22,328 nucleotides of DNA, taken from NCBI GenBank assembly GCA_006226895.1, contig SBFN01000173.1:1-22328 (forward strand). Direction: 5' to 3'. The position numbers were made by a program, and so were the translations under genes. Positions within the stretch are counted from its first letter, which is position 1; each line of letters opens with the position of its first letter. Shown piece after piece: positions 1 through 7,887 of the stretch. The notes below the pieces were generated by a model, which was given only the letters and a program-made list of their open reading frames with translations, did not search any database and was not told the origin of the DNA. This DNA is from Deltaproteobacteria bacterium. GTDB taxonomy: Bacteria; Desulfobacterota; Desulfuromonadia; Desulfuromonadales; BM103.

Positions 1-1001
1 CTGCTTACGGGCTTGTCGAGGAGCCCTTCAAGGCGCTCTCGAAGCATGCCGGCAACCTGTTGCTGGGTCTTTTCTTCACGCAGCCAGTGCGAGAGCTCCT
101 CCCCGGCTTTGTCGATGAACTCTGGAATTCGGTTGTAGATCTTTTCCAGGTCGACGAAACCGCTCAAGAGGCCGGCGAGACCGCCGAGAGAATCGAGAAA
201 GGTGTCGATCCCCTGACGGGCACGTTCCACCAAGCGCTCTCGGAAATCGGGATCGTAGAGCATGCCACCGAAACGCTCCAGCAGAGGCGGCACTTCTTTT
301 TCGATCTGTTGGAGGAGGACCTCGATCAGATCCTTTGGCAGGAAGTCGCGCAGTGAACGCTCGCTCTGTAGCAGCCGTTCGAGGCGGTCTTCGACAAAGC
401 GCTCAACCGCCCCGGCTGTTGCATCCGAGTGCAGGATCGTGGTCACGCGCGTGTCGAGGTGACTCTGCAGTTTCTGGTAACGTTCCGGGGTCAGGAAACT
501 TTCCAGGTCGCGGGCCAAAAGGGTATCGCCTTTTTCCTGAATGAACTCCCGCACCTGTGCTTCGAAGGCATCGCTTGCCAGGTAGTCGGTAATCGCTCCA
601 ACCGCTTTGACCCGCAGCGTCGAAACCAGCTCACGGAAACGGCGGTGGTAACTTTCCGGCACAAGGGTGTCGAGGGAGCCCAGCTCGCGAGAAAGAAAGG
701 TCTGGAGCTTGTCATTGACAGCGCTCTTCAGTTCACGCCGAAAGGCGGGTTTTTCAAGCGTCAGGCGAACATCATCGGCGGTCAGGAGATGGGCGCCGAC
801 CATTTCACCCATGCGCTGCGCAAGCTCACCGCGCTTGGACGGAATAATCCCCGGGGTCAGTGGCAGACGCACGCCGAAAAGATGCCATGGTCGCAAGGGA
901 CGAAAGAGCATGCGAATGGCGATGTAGTTGGTCACATAGCCGATCAGCGCGCCGAGCAGCGGCGGCACCAGCCAGGGCAACCAGAAAATAGCTTCTAACA
1001 T
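1..1001 (-). CDS. DUF445 family membrane protein (partial, C-terminus beyond left edge)
   Basis: Reading the minus strand from the ATG at 1001-999 gives an open frame of 333 codons that runs off the left edge without a stop, so only the N-terminal part is present. It opens with a hydrophobic membrane segment (about residues 5-30) that runs into GYVTNYIAIRMLFRP, the hallmark of DUF445 (YheB-type) proteins, followed by LTPGIIPSKRGELAQRMGE, also typical of the family. The rest is amphipathic and charged, as expected for the long helical region of these proteins. The molecular function of the family is not established. A weak purine-rich site (GAGAGAT) precedes the start. The gene is divergent from hslO, with 88 bp between the two starts. 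The family call is firm; a role cannot be given. Open frames on the opposite strand here are its antisense shadows. Confidence 0.9.
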   Translation of the reverse strand, partial: MLEAIFWLPWLVPPLLGALIGYVTNYIAIRMLFRPLRPWHLFGVRLPLTPGIIPSKRGELAQRMGEMVGAHLLTADDVRLTLEKPAFRRELKSAVNDKLQTFLSRELGSLDTLVPESYHRRFRELVSTLRVKAVGAITDYLASDAFEAQVREFIQEKGDTLLARDLESFLTPERYQKLQSHLDTRVTTILHSDATAGAVERFVEDRLERLLQSERSLRDFLPKDLIEVLLQQIEKEVPPLLERFGGMLYDPDFRERLVERARQGIDTFLDSLGGLAGLLSGFVDLEKIYNRIPEFIDKAGEELSHWLREEKTQQQVAGMLRERLEGLLDKPVS

Positions 1002-1089
1002 ACTTATCTCTCTATCGATGTCATCACAAGCTTTACCGGCGCTTGGCTTTCAGCTAAGATTCCGGTCTTTACTTTAAGGAGTTGTTCTC

Positions 1090-1962
1090 ATGACTGATCA
1101 TATAATTCGTGTCTTGACTCTCGATGGCGCCATCCGCGTCAGCGTCGCCTCAACCACCGCCCTGGTCGAGGAAGTCCGTCGTCGGCAGCAGACTGATCCG
1201 ACCGCCAGCGTCGCTATCGGTCGCCTGGCTACGGCTGCGGCCTTGATGGGCAGCCTTCTCAAGGGCCAGCAACGGGTCGGCCTGACGGTCGAAGGCAACG
1301 GGCCTTTGCAAAGGTTGCAGGCTGAGACCAATGCTCATGGTCAGGTACGGGCAACCCTCAAGGCGGCATCGGCAGGCCTGCCGCCACGTGACGGGCGCTT
1401 CGATGTCGCCGGAGCGATTGGCCACGCCGGGTTTCTGCACGTCGTCAAGGATCTAGATCTGAAAGAGCCTTACCGCGGCACGGTGCAACTGGTCAGCAGT
1501 GAAATCGCAGAAGATCTGGCATACTATTTCACCACTTCGGAGCAGACACCGTCAAGTGTCGCCCTGGGTGTTGAACTGGGACAGCGTGCTGAAGTGGTCG
1601 CGGCCGGAGGGTTCCTGCTGCAACTCATGCCCGAAGCTGATGACAGCATGGCCGACCGTCTCAGCGAACGACTCGCCAAGATGTCGCCTACCACGACTAT
1701 GCTCAGCCAGGGGCTGACACCTGAGGCGATCGCAGCATGCATCCTTGAGGACTTCCCTTATCAACTCCTCGGCAGCACGGAACTGTCATTTTCCTGCAGC
1801 TGCAACCAGCGGCAAACCCTCAACCTGCTGCGCAGCCTCGGCGCCGAAGAACTGGGCCGATTGATCGAGGAAGATGGCGGAACCTCTGTGACTTGCGCAT
1901 ACTGCAAAGAAGTCTACACCGTAAAAGGTGACACCTTACAGGAAATCAGGGCGAGTCTTTGA
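1090..1962 (+). CDS. hslO: Hsp33 redox-regulated chaperone
   Basis: A 290-residue protein, the usual Hsp33 length. It is a cytoplasmic holdase chaperone that is switched on by disulfide formation and partial unfolding under oxidative stress. The C-terminal redox switch is visible as the zinc-binding set CxC (Cys236, Cys238) and CxxC (Cys269, Cys272). The N-terminal domain matches the family, with GRLATAAALMGSLLKGQQRV around residues 44-63 and LQLMPEAD near 177. The start is an ATG preceded by AAGGAG at good spacing (about 1076-1081). The gene stands alone on the plus strand between two minus-strand units. Its last 17 bases overlap the 3' end of the convergent small gene that ends at 1946. Recognition is by motif and length, and the call is secure. 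Confidence 0.97.
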   Translation: MTDHIIRVLTLDGAIRVSVASTTALVEEVRRRQQTDPTASVAIGRLATAAALMGSLLKGQQRVGLTVEGNGPLQRLQAETNAHGQVRATLKAASAGLPPRDGRFDVAGAIGHAGFLHVVKDLDLKEPYRGTVQLVSSEIAEDLAYYFTTSEQTPSSVALGVELGQRAEVVAAGGFLLQLMPEADDSMADRLSERLAKMSPTTTMLSQGLTPEAIAACILEDFPYQLLGSTELSFSCSCNQRQTLNLLRSLGAEELGRLIEEDGGTSVTCAYCKEVYTVKGDTLQEIRASL

Positions 1963-2422
1963 GTTCATCCAGGCGCAATTGGTGTTGCCGAGAACCGCTC
2001 TGCCATTGCCAGCCAGAGGTATCGATCCCCTTGCGCAGGAAATATCGCTGCAAAAGCTCCTGCCGCTTGCTGCCGAGAGCTTGCGCGTCAAAACCGGTTC
2101 CGCTCTCGCTACCTACGGAGAACTTCCAGCTATTTTGCGGCCTGCTGATCAGCCAGTCGGCGAGAACGTCAAGGCAGGCAAGGCCTTCCATTTTCGGCAG
2201 GACAGCACCTCTACGATAAAGACTAGGTGACTTATAAACCACCTTCAGGGCATCACCCACATAACGCTGCCTGACTTCGGCACATGGCAGGTCGTGTGCC
2301 GAGATCTCCGGAAGGGTTGAAGCAAAAGCCGCTCCTGCAGGAATACCCTGCTGCTGCCCAGGAACAAAGATCGATAAAAATCCGGAAGAGATGATGATCA
2401 GCATACAGCGCCGAAGATTCAC
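1946..2422 (-). CDS. Small secreted protein of unknown function, weakly OmpA-C-like
   Basis: I do not recognise a defined family with confidence. The 158-residue product begins with a GTG (2422-2420) preceded by GAGGAT at suitable spacing. A signal peptide is likely: basic NLRR, then a hydrophobic stretch and a plausible signal peptidase site after AFA (residue 34). The second half, LADWLISRP...WKFSVGSES...GSKRQELLQRYFLRKGID (about residues 87-133), resembles the strand-helix pattern of OmpA C-terminal peptidoglycan-binding domains. The match is weak and the canonical peptidoglycan-binding residues are not clear. It is the last gene of the rimO-apbE unit and lies 10 bp after the ancestral stop of the upstream transporter frame. 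Its 3' end overlaps hslO by 17 bp on the opposite strand. Periplasmic location is inferred from the signal peptide only. Confidence 0.7.
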   Translation of the reverse strand: MNLRRCMLIIISSGFLSIFVPGQQQGIPAGAAFASTLPEISAHDLPCAEVRQRYVGDALKVVYKSPSLYRRGAVLPKMEGLACLDVLADWLISRPQNSWKFSVGSESGTGFDAQALGSKRQELLQRYFLRKGIDTSGWQWQSGSRQHQLRLDELKDSP

Positions 2423-2432
2423 GTCATTATCC

Positions 2433-3009
2433 TCATTGGTTAGTAAGCGCCCCGTTCGCCTGTTGAAAGGCCGGGTGCTCTCTTAGTTCTTCAAGCAAAA
2501 GTGCGGCCAGCCACCCGGTCAGCACACCGGCAAACGGCAAAGAGGGTAAACAACATAAAGAACGGCAGAATTTGCCAGACTGCCGCATGCTGCACGACCA
2601 GTAAACGAGCCGCCAGAAGCTGCCCCAGGGCATGGCCTCCCGCCCCGATTGCTGATATCCCGATCGGGCCCAAACGCCGCCCGGCGGCACGGTACGCAAT
2701 AATCATAGCAGATGTTGCGAAGATGGTGCCGACTAAAGCCAGCCAGAAACCCGGTCCGAAAATCCTGCCAAGCAAAAGCGCCCCGATACCGACCCGCGCC
2801 AGGCTGACACTCCATGCAGCGCGACCATCGAAGAGATAAAGCGCCAGCAGAGTCATGACATTGGCCAGCCCGAGACGCAGCCAGGGCACGGGTGTTGGCA
2901 GCAGACTCTCAAAAGCGTGAAGGCAGACGGCGATGGCAATAAAGAGACCCAGAAAAACCTGACGCCGAGACCGGCTCAAAGCTTGGGCATCAACGGCTGA
3001 GCAGGTCAT
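2433..3009 (-). pseudogene. Gx transporter / heptaprenyl diphosphate synthase component I family, frameshifted
   Basis: The ATG at 3009-3007 opens a polytopic membrane protein of the Gx-transporter family (also annotated as heptaprenyl diphosphate synthase component I, Pfam Hpre_diP_synt_I). Recognisable blocks are LLPTPVPWLRLGLANVMTLLALYL, LLLGRIFGPGFWLALVGT and AIGAGGHALGQLLAARLL (shown in parts), each membrane-compatible. As written the frame stops at 2491 after 172 residues, with an abrupt non-hydrophobic tail (VCRCADRVAGRTFA). The +1 frame continues with GVLTGWLAALLLEELREHP and ends at 2433, the expected C-terminus. An exact 7-bp tandem duplication (2528-2541) sits at the switch point, and removing one copy gives a seamless 189-residue protein. 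The start overlaps the NusG-domain-II gene by 20 bp. The family is associated with membrane transport beside ApbE; the substrate (possibly flavin) is inference. The truncated form may be non-functional or a sequencing error. Confidence 0.85.
2528..2541. repeat. 7-bp perfect tandem duplication causing a frameshift
   Basis: The unit CGGCAAA occurs twice in immediate succession (2528-2534 and 2535-2541). It lies inside the Gx-transporter gene exactly where the reading frame changes. Seven is not a multiple of three, so the extra copy shifts the frame and causes the premature stop at 2491. Confidence 0.95.
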
Positions 3010-3376
3010 AAGACATCTCCTCGCCAGAAGGGCCGTTGATGTGTACCAGAATACGGTTCGGCACGCAGGCCAACAGGTCCGCCGTATGTTTTGCCGCACC
3101 CATGCTGACACAAATTTTACGTGGACAAGGAGATTCTACAATCCGGGCGCCCTGTTCATCAATGACAAGCTTTGTTTGCCCCAAGGGACCGTCTATGCCA
3201 AAAGTGCGAGGTTGGTCAAGTGGAGCAGTAAAACAGAGTTCGTCGCCGCAGGTTACCAAAACGCGAGAGCCTTCTGGCATAGCCACTATCGAGACGATCC
3301 CGGCCAGGGAAAGCATCAGCAGAATGAGGACGACCAGCCAGTCGCCCCCGGTCATGAAGTTCCAGGGTGCTTTCAT
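2990..3376 (-). CDS. NusG domain II-containing membrane-anchored protein
   Basis: A 128-residue protein with a single N-terminal membrane segment (about residues 12-32) followed by a small extracytoplasmic domain. The signature SPCPRKICVSMG (82-93) and a later CVPN (104-107) match the NusG_II family (Pfam PF07009), which shares a fold with NusG domain II but is not a transcription factor. Cys84, Cys89 and Cys104 are the conserved cysteines. Members are commonly encoded beside Gx transporters and ApbE; their biochemical role is not established. The start codon overlaps the apbE stop as ATGA, and the 3' end overlaps the Gx-transporter start by 20 bp, so translational coupling with both is likely. 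Confidence 0.93.
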   Translation of the reverse strand: MKAPWNFMTGGDWLVVLILLMLSLAGIVSIVAMPEGSRVLVTCGDELCFTAPLDQPRTFGIDGPLGQTKLVIDEQGARIVESPCPRKICVSMGAAKHTADLLACVPNRILVHINGPSGEEMSYDLLSR

Positions 3377-4368
3377 GGCACAACCTGGTAGCTTACCCAG
3401 CCGACACTGACATGTCGGCTGCCATCAGCTGCGATCACCAGCCCTTCTGCCTGCGGGAATTGTTCCAGAAGCGTCAAACCCGCCTTCGGGCCGAGCACAA
3501 ACACTGCCGTTGCCAGAGCATCGCCGAGGGCGACGCTGTCGGTGACAATGGTGACGCTCTGACATTGTCTGGCGGGCATGCCGGTCTGCGGATCGAAGAT
3601 ATGGTGGTATCGTACGCCATCTTTTTCGAAATAGCGCTCATAGTCTCCCGAAGTGACCACGGCCCGATTGCTGATCTGGACCGTTTCAAGGACATCCTTC
3701 TCGTCGCGGGGATGCTGGATGCCGATGCGCCAGGCACGCTCCGGGCGTTGGCCGAGCAGGTACATATCGCCGCCGGCATTGACTGCGGCATTGGCCACGC
3801 CATGCTGCTTGAGGATCGCTATGGCTCGATCGACGGCATAGCCTTTTGCAATACCGCCGAGGTCAAGTTGCAGTTGTGGGCTTGCTTTGCGAAGCTGCTG
3901 TCCATCCAGGGAAAGGGCCTTCGGCCCGATTCCGGAGAGGGCTGCAGAAAGTTCTGCAGCGTTGGGAAGGGTTGGTGCCTCTTTATCGAAGTCCCAGAGA
4001 GCCTTGAGTTTGCCTAGCGTCATATCGAAGGCGCCGCCACTCTTCTGTGAGATCGCCAGCCCCAAAGTAAGCACTTCCGCAGTTGACAGGGAGACTTCAC
4101 CGCCGTTTGTACTCTGTGACAGTCGTGATACCTCGCTGTCCGCGTTGTATCTGCTGAGCAGCTTGTCGAGACGCTCCATTTCCGCAAAAGCGGCCTCAAC
4201 GGCAGCCTCGAGGGCCTCGTTGCTCTGCCCCGCGGCCATAATCTCGACGACCGTACCCATTATGATGCGGCTGCGTCGGACCTCTTCGCCGTCAGGTTGC
4301 AGGCGCCACCAGGTGAGTGTCAGCACGACCAGCAGGAAGCCGATAATCAGGGGGCGATTCCAGGGCAA
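3373..4368 (-). CDS. apbE: FAD:protein FMN transferase (ApbE)
   Basis: ApbE transfers FMN from FAD to a threonine or serine of extracytoplasmic redox proteins, using Mg2+. The product (331 residues from the chosen start) has an N-terminal membrane anchor (about residues 6-21) and no lipobox. Family motifs appear in order: DLGGIAKGYAVD (169-180), NAGGD (197-201), TSGDYERYF (239-247) and HHIFDPQTGMPA (255-266). No ATG lies near the 5' end. I prefer the TTG at 4368-4366 because GAGGA sits six bases upstream; a longer frame could begin at TTG 4383, inside rimO, but with a poor ribosome site. With the preferred start the gene lies 2 bp after the rimO stop, and its own stop forms ATGA with the next gene. 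Its target flavoprotein is not visible in the window. Confidence 0.95.
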   Translation of the reverse strand: MPWNRPLIIGFLLVVLTLTWWRLQPDGEEVRRSRIIMGTVVEIMAAGQSNEALEAAVEAAFAEMERLDKLLSRYNADSEVSRLSQSTNGGEVSLSTAEVLTLGLAISQKSGGAFDMTLGKLKALWDFDKEAPTLPNAAELSAALSGIGPKALSLDGQQLRKASPQLQLDLGGIAKGYAVDRAIAILKQHGVANAAVNAGGDMYLLGQRPERAWRIGIQHPRDEKDVLETVQISNRAVVTSGDYERYFEKDGVRYHHIFDPQTGMPARQCQSVTIVTDSVALGDALATAVFVLGPKAGLTLLEQFPQAEGLVIAADGSRHVSVGWVSYQVVP

Positions 4369-4370
4369 TC

Positions 4371-5708
4371 TCAGTCCTCGCAAATCTCGCCGATCAGGTC
4401 GTATTCGGAAGAGTCCGTGATTTCCAGGTTGACGATATCACCGACATCAGCTTGTCCGGAAGTGATGTAGACCTGACCGTCGACGTCGGGAGCCTGACGA
4501 ACGCTACGGCCACGCAGCAGCAGTTCGGTCTCTTCGCTGTAGCCCTCGACCAGCACCGGCTCGATCCGCCCCTTGAGTGCGAGGTTCTTCTGTAACGCAA
4601 CCCGCGATTGAGCTTTCATAAGCTTCTTGTAACGTGACAGTTTGGTACGGGCAGGAACCTGACCGACAAGTTTCGCGGCCGAGGTGCCCTCCTCGCGCGA
4701 ATATTGAAACACGCCGAGACGTTCAAAGTGCCCCTCTTCAACAAAAGCGAGGAGTTTGCGAAACTGCGCGTCGGTCTCTCCGGGGAAACCGACGATCAAT
4801 GAAGTCCGCAGGGTGATGTCGGGGATACGGCTACGGATGCGTTCGAGCAGTTGACGAATGCCGGCCTCGTCGATGCGGCGGTTCATGGCGGCGAGAATCT
4901 GATCATCGATATGCTGAATCGGCAGATCGATGTAGTTGCAGATCTTCTCCTCGGCGGCCATCATGTCGAGCAGTTCGTCGGTGATGCCATCCGGATAAGC
5001 GTAGAGCAGGCGCAGCCAGACCAGACCTTCGATCTTGACCAACTCACGGAGCAGAGTCGTCAATTCATGTCCACTACCGCGCTCTGCGCCAAAAGCGGTG
5101 ACGTCCTGGGCGATCAGGTTGATTTCCTTGACGCCGCTTTCTACCAGGCGTTTGACTTCTTCAACCACCGACGGGATGGTACGTGAACGCAGGGTGCCGC
5201 GAATACTCGGGATAACGCAGTAGGAGCAATGGTTGGCGCAGCCCTCGGCGATCTTGACGTAGGCCGAGTAGAAAGGTGATGACGTCACCCTTGGCGTGGT
5301 GTGGTCGTAGAGGTAGTCGGGTAAGCCGATCTCCTGCTGCTGCTCACCTTGCAGGTGGCTGTCAAGCAGTTCGAGGATGCGCGGTGCGTCAGCGGTGCCC
5401 ATGAAAAAATCAACCTCCGGCAGCTCTTTGGCGAGATCGTCCTGATGGCGCTGCGGCAAACAGCCACTGACGATCAGCAGCTTGCAGCGCCCGCTTTTCT
5501 TCTGGTCCGCCACTTCGAGGATGGTTTCCACCGACTCTTCCTGGGCGTCACGGATGAAGGCGCAGGTGTTGACGACGATAATGTCCGCCTGGCTTTCATC
5601 TGTGACGATCTTGAATCGCTCGGCAGGCAGATGACCGAGCATGACTTCGGCATCGACCAGATTTTTTGGACAACCAAGACTGACCAGGCTGACGTTGTAT
5701 TTGTTCAA
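4371..5708 (-). CDS. rimO: Ribosomal protein S12 methylthiotransferase RimO
   Basis: A radical-SAM enzyme that adds a methylthio group to the conserved aspartate of ribosomal protein S12. The 445-residue length is typical. The N-terminal methylthiotransferase domain starts with [13 protein letters not shown] and carries the three cluster cysteines Cys13, Cys49 and Cys83. The radical-SAM motif CxxxCxxC is at Cys157, Cys161 and Cys164, followed by [13 protein letters not shown]-terminal TRAM-like region follows (about 375-445). SLGCPKN and the S-R-G-x-x-RSR pattern favour RimO over MiaB. The start is a TTG (5708-5706), chosen because GGAGGAAAT lies just upstream and no ATG fits. It is the first gene of the unit that continues into apbE. 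A TATAAC-like -10 is visible around 5773-5778 on the minus strand, but the promoter is uncertain. Confidence 0.97.
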   Translation of the reverse strand: MNKYNVSLVSLGCPKNLVDAEVMLGHLPAERFKIVTDESQADIIVVNTCAFIRDAQEESVETILEVADQKKSGRCKLLIVSGCLPQRHQDDLAKELPEVDFFMGTADAPRILELLDSHLQGEQQQEIGLPDYLYDHTTPRVTSSPFYSAYVKIAEGCANHCSYCVIPSIRGTLRSRTIPSVVEEVKRLVESGVKEINLIAQDVTAFGAERGSGHELTTLLRELVKIEGLVWLRLLYAYPDGITDELLDMMAAEEKICNYIDLPIQHIDDQILAAMNRRIDEAGIRQLLERIRSRIPDITLRTSLIVGFPGETDAQFRKLLAFVEEGHFERLGVFQYSREEGTSAAKLVGQVPARTKLSRYKKLMKAQSRVALQKNLALKGRIEPVLVEGYSEETELLLRGRSVRQAPDVDGQVYITSGQADVGDIVNLEITDSSEYDLIGEICED

Positions 5709-5783
5709 GGGATTTCCTCCGCAGAGTTGTATCGAAACACATTTTTGCTGAAAATTCTTCCAATATTCGGGGAGTTATAACAC

Positions 5784-5821
5784 AAAACCGCCCCGGGGCA
5801 AAAAACTTTCCTCCGGAGCGG
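5784..5821 (-). terminator. Possible rho-independent terminator after the LolA-like gene
   Basis: On the minus strand a 7-bp stem can form between CCGCTCC (5821-5815) and GGGGCGG (5794-5788), with one G-T pair and a loop of about 20 bases. It is followed by only four T residues. It lies downstream of the chemotaxis/LolA unit and upstream of rimO. The long loop and short T-run make this weak. Confidence 0.35.
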
Positions 5822-5852
5822 CTGCTATCAAAATAGACCTTTTCAGGTGGAC

Positions 5853-6749
5853 TCAGAAGCCCATCTCCTGACCGGTTGGTCGAACCACCTGTACGCCTGC
5901 CGGCTTTATGAAGTTGAATGACATCTCGGAGATACCGAAATTAACCCGCAGGTCGCTGAATTCAATCGTGGTGCTGTTGCCGTTCGGGTCGTAGACCGTA
6001 GTCGACAGGATCGGGAACCATGGCCCCCTCGCCCCGCCTCCATAAGCGAAGGGATCGTTGTTGAGGCCGCCTAGCATCCGTGAGGCTGGAGGTGTCGGTT
6101 CCGCTGGTGTGGGCTGAGAAGAGGGGATGGATGGAGCGTCCTGATCTTCATCCTGATCTGGATTCAGGTAGGCCTCGACGGCATAACGGTCAACCACGAT
6201 AATCAGCTTGTTGATCAGCGAAGAGACACGCTTCGGCGTCAATTCGAGCACGTGATTGCCTTCGACATCATAATTTGGCACAGCCCAATGAATGGAAAAA
6301 TCCCGGGAGAGGTTGCCCAATCCGGTGAGAAACGTCATCGGATCATTTTGCCGTGACCTGTTGACCAACTCGATGTCCGATTGAATCACCTGGTTGTTCT
6401 CCGGCAGATAGACCCACAGGGTCTTGGCATCGGAAACGATCTCCTGGGTGGTGGGTTGCTCGTACTGCCAACGAAATTTGACGCGCGGCACGGTGTCCGT
6501 ACGCTGGTAATCAAAAGCGACTTCAACTTCTCCGCTGGCACGCTGCAGGCGGTCCAGCGAGGCAATTTTCGACTCCTGGAAGAAGTCGGCGGAGTAGTCG
6601 TAAATTCTCAGGTTCTTATCAGTCTTGGTCTGAAACGGTGTCTCCAGCGCACTGATGACATCGCCAAGCGATGCGGCCCAGGCGGGAGCAGCCAGGGTGG
6701 CCAGAAGAGCACCCAGGCACAAGGTGGGGATTAGGCTCCGGTTCATCAT
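5853..6749 (-). CDS. LolA-like outer-membrane lipoprotein carrier with proline-rich insert
   Basis: A 298-residue periplasmic protein, longer than the roughly 200 residues of typical LolA. A signal peptide is clear, with a cleavage site after AWA (residue 25). The mature part follows the LolA half-barrel pattern: YSADFFQESKIASLDRLQRASGEVEV (in parts, 52-77), FRWQYEQPTTQEIVSDAKTLWVYLP (92-116), LELTPK (168-173) and the C-terminal hairpin YDPNGNSTTIEFSDLRVN (253-270). Between strand RYAVEAYL (188-195) and that hairpin lies an insert of about 50 residues, rich in acidic residues, then proline, then glycine. AGGAGG precedes two adjacent ATG codons at 6749 and 6746. It is 24 bp after cheD and probably co-transcribed. 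Lipoprotein carriage to the outer membrane is the family role; this divergent member could bind another lipid or lipoprotein. No lolB or lolCDE is nearby. Confidence 0.82.
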   Translation of the reverse strand: MMNRSLIPTLCLGALLATLAAPAWAASLGDVISALETPFQTKTDKNLRIYDYSADFFQESKIASLDRLQRASGEVEVAFDYQRTDTVPRVKFRWQYEQPTTQEIVSDAKTLWVYLPENNQVIQSDIELVNRSRQNDPMTFLTGLGNLSRDFSIHWAVPNYDVEGNHVLELTPKRVSSLINKLIIVVDRYAVEAYLNPDQDEDQDAPSIPSSQPTPAEPTPPASRMLGGLNNDPFAYGGGARGPWFPILSTTVYDPNGNSTTIEFSDLRVNFGISEMSFNFIKPAGVQVVRPTGQEMGF

Positions 6750-6773
6750 TACAGCCTCCTCAAAGAAAGGTCC

Positions 6774-7256
6774 TTAAATGGATACTTGGTCATCATCACG
6801 GGCACAGTAAACCATCATATTCCCAGTGGCAAGATCAAACTCAACGGTACGTCCCCGGTTGCCGCCGACCTCTTCGCCCACAATCGGGATTCCGAGCGAG
6901 GCGAGGGTCGATCTTGCGCTTCTGGCGTTTCGCGCGCCAATGCTCTTGATCAGGGTTTGATACGTGGTTTCGAACATGTTGGCGCCACCTGCGACTTTGG
7001 CGACCAGACGCTCTTGATTCGCGCCAGCTTGCACAAGCTCATCCACTATCTCAAGAATACCGGCATCAACATATTTACTCTCCGAGCCCAGGACGTTCTT
7101 CTCCGGCCGATTGGGCAGGAGCAGGTGTCCAAGCCCGCCGATCCTGGCTTCCGGGTCATAGAGTGCAACAGCAACACAGGAGCCAAGACCATACGCCTTG
7201 AGAACAGCTGGAGACTGATCGATCCGAACCTGGGCAATTGTGACCCGGGTGCTCAT
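6774..7256 (-). CDS. cheD: Chemoreceptor glutamine deamidase CheD
   Basis: CheD deamidates specific glutamines of chemoreceptors and in many species binds CheC, linking receptor state to CheY-P removal. The 160-residue length is normal. The catalytic pair is present: Cys27 in YGLGSC and His44 in GGLGHLLLPN, the same numbering as in well-studied CheD proteins. The downstream block KVAGGANMF (88-96) is also diagnostic. The start ATG overlaps the cheC stop as ATGA, indicating translational coupling with its usual partner. It is followed by the LolA-like gene 24 bp later. Confidence 0.97.
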   Translation of the reverse strand: MSTRVTIAQVRIDQSPAVLKAYGLGSCVAVALYDPEARIGGLGHLLLPNRPEKNVLGSESKYVDAGILEIVDELVQAGANQERLVAKVAGGANMFETTYQTLIKSIGARNARSARSTLASLGIPIVGEEVGGNRGRTVEFDLATGNMMVYCARDDDQVSI

Positions 7257-7873
7257 ATGGACCCTCCGGCATCACTGAGAAAGATATTCAGGGTGGCCGG
7301 ATCAGGGAGCAGGAAGAAATGCCCCTTAATGGCAAGATCCTGATCAGGTTCTCCGGCAAAGTCTGTTTCGACCATCATGGCGAAGTCACCGGATTGGCTC
7401 AAATCAATCAGAACATGGTCCACCACGGCACCGGCCATATCGTAGGCAAGTAGAGGCACCGAGGGGATCAGCGTCTTATTCAGCAGGTTGCCGAGAGCAC
7501 TGAGATATGCCGAGGCCAGAATGTTGCCGACTTCTTTTAATGCTGAAACAGACACCTCGGTCATGATCAGCGCTTTTTCCTGATGACCAAGCAGGCTGCA
7601 GAGCAGGCGATGGGCACTCTCTTGTGGGAACAGCAGCATGATGCTGCCGCGAGCGTCGCCAAGAATCTGCAGAGTGATTCCGACCATCATCTTTTCGGCA
7701 CCACCGAGATGCTCGGGGACCTGGCTGATTTCGATGATTGTAACATTCGGAACGGTCAGGTTTACGCGCTGTCCGATCATTTGCGAAAGAGCCGTGGCCG
7801 CATGGCCCATGCCGATATTACTGACTTCTTTCAAGGTGTCCAACTGGACGCTGTTCATTTCGCGAAAGGGCAT
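7253..7873 (-). CDS. cheC: CheY-P phosphatase CheC
   Basis: A 206-residue CYX-family phosphatase that dephosphorylates CheY-P. Both pseudo-symmetric active-site motifs of CheC are intact: Asp12-x3-Glu16-x2-Asn19 with Pro42, and Ser110-x3-Glu114-x2-Asn117 with Pro140. Two motifs distinguish CheC from CheX. The ATG at 7873 is preceded by GGGGAGG at good spacing; a second ATG four bases upstream is in another frame. The gene is 14 bp after cheA and overlaps cheD by 4 bp, so the CheC-CheD complex is probably made stoichiometrically. Confidence 0.97.
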   Translation of the reverse strand: MPFREMNSVQLDTLKEVSNIGMGHAATALSQMIGQRVNLTVPNVTIIEISQVPEHLGGAEKMMVGITLQILGDARGSIMLLFPQESAHRLLCSLLGHQEKALIMTEVSVSALKEVGNILASAYLSALGNLLNKTLIPSVPLLAYDMAGAVVDHVLIDLSQSGDFAMMVETDFAGEPDQDLAIKGHFFLLPDPATLNIFLSDAGGSI

Positions 7874-7887
7874 TCATGCCTCCCCGA

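Noticed and set aside
60..998. Plus-strand open frames of up to 189 codons
   Set aside because: They are antisense to the DUF445 frame, which reads on the minus strand from 1001 to the window edge with clear family motifs. The plus-strand translations show no recognisable domain.
5811..5818. CTCCGGAG palindrome as a regulatory site
   Set aside because: Eight-base self-complementary GC-rich sequences are common, and this one lies within the loop/arm of the possible terminator.
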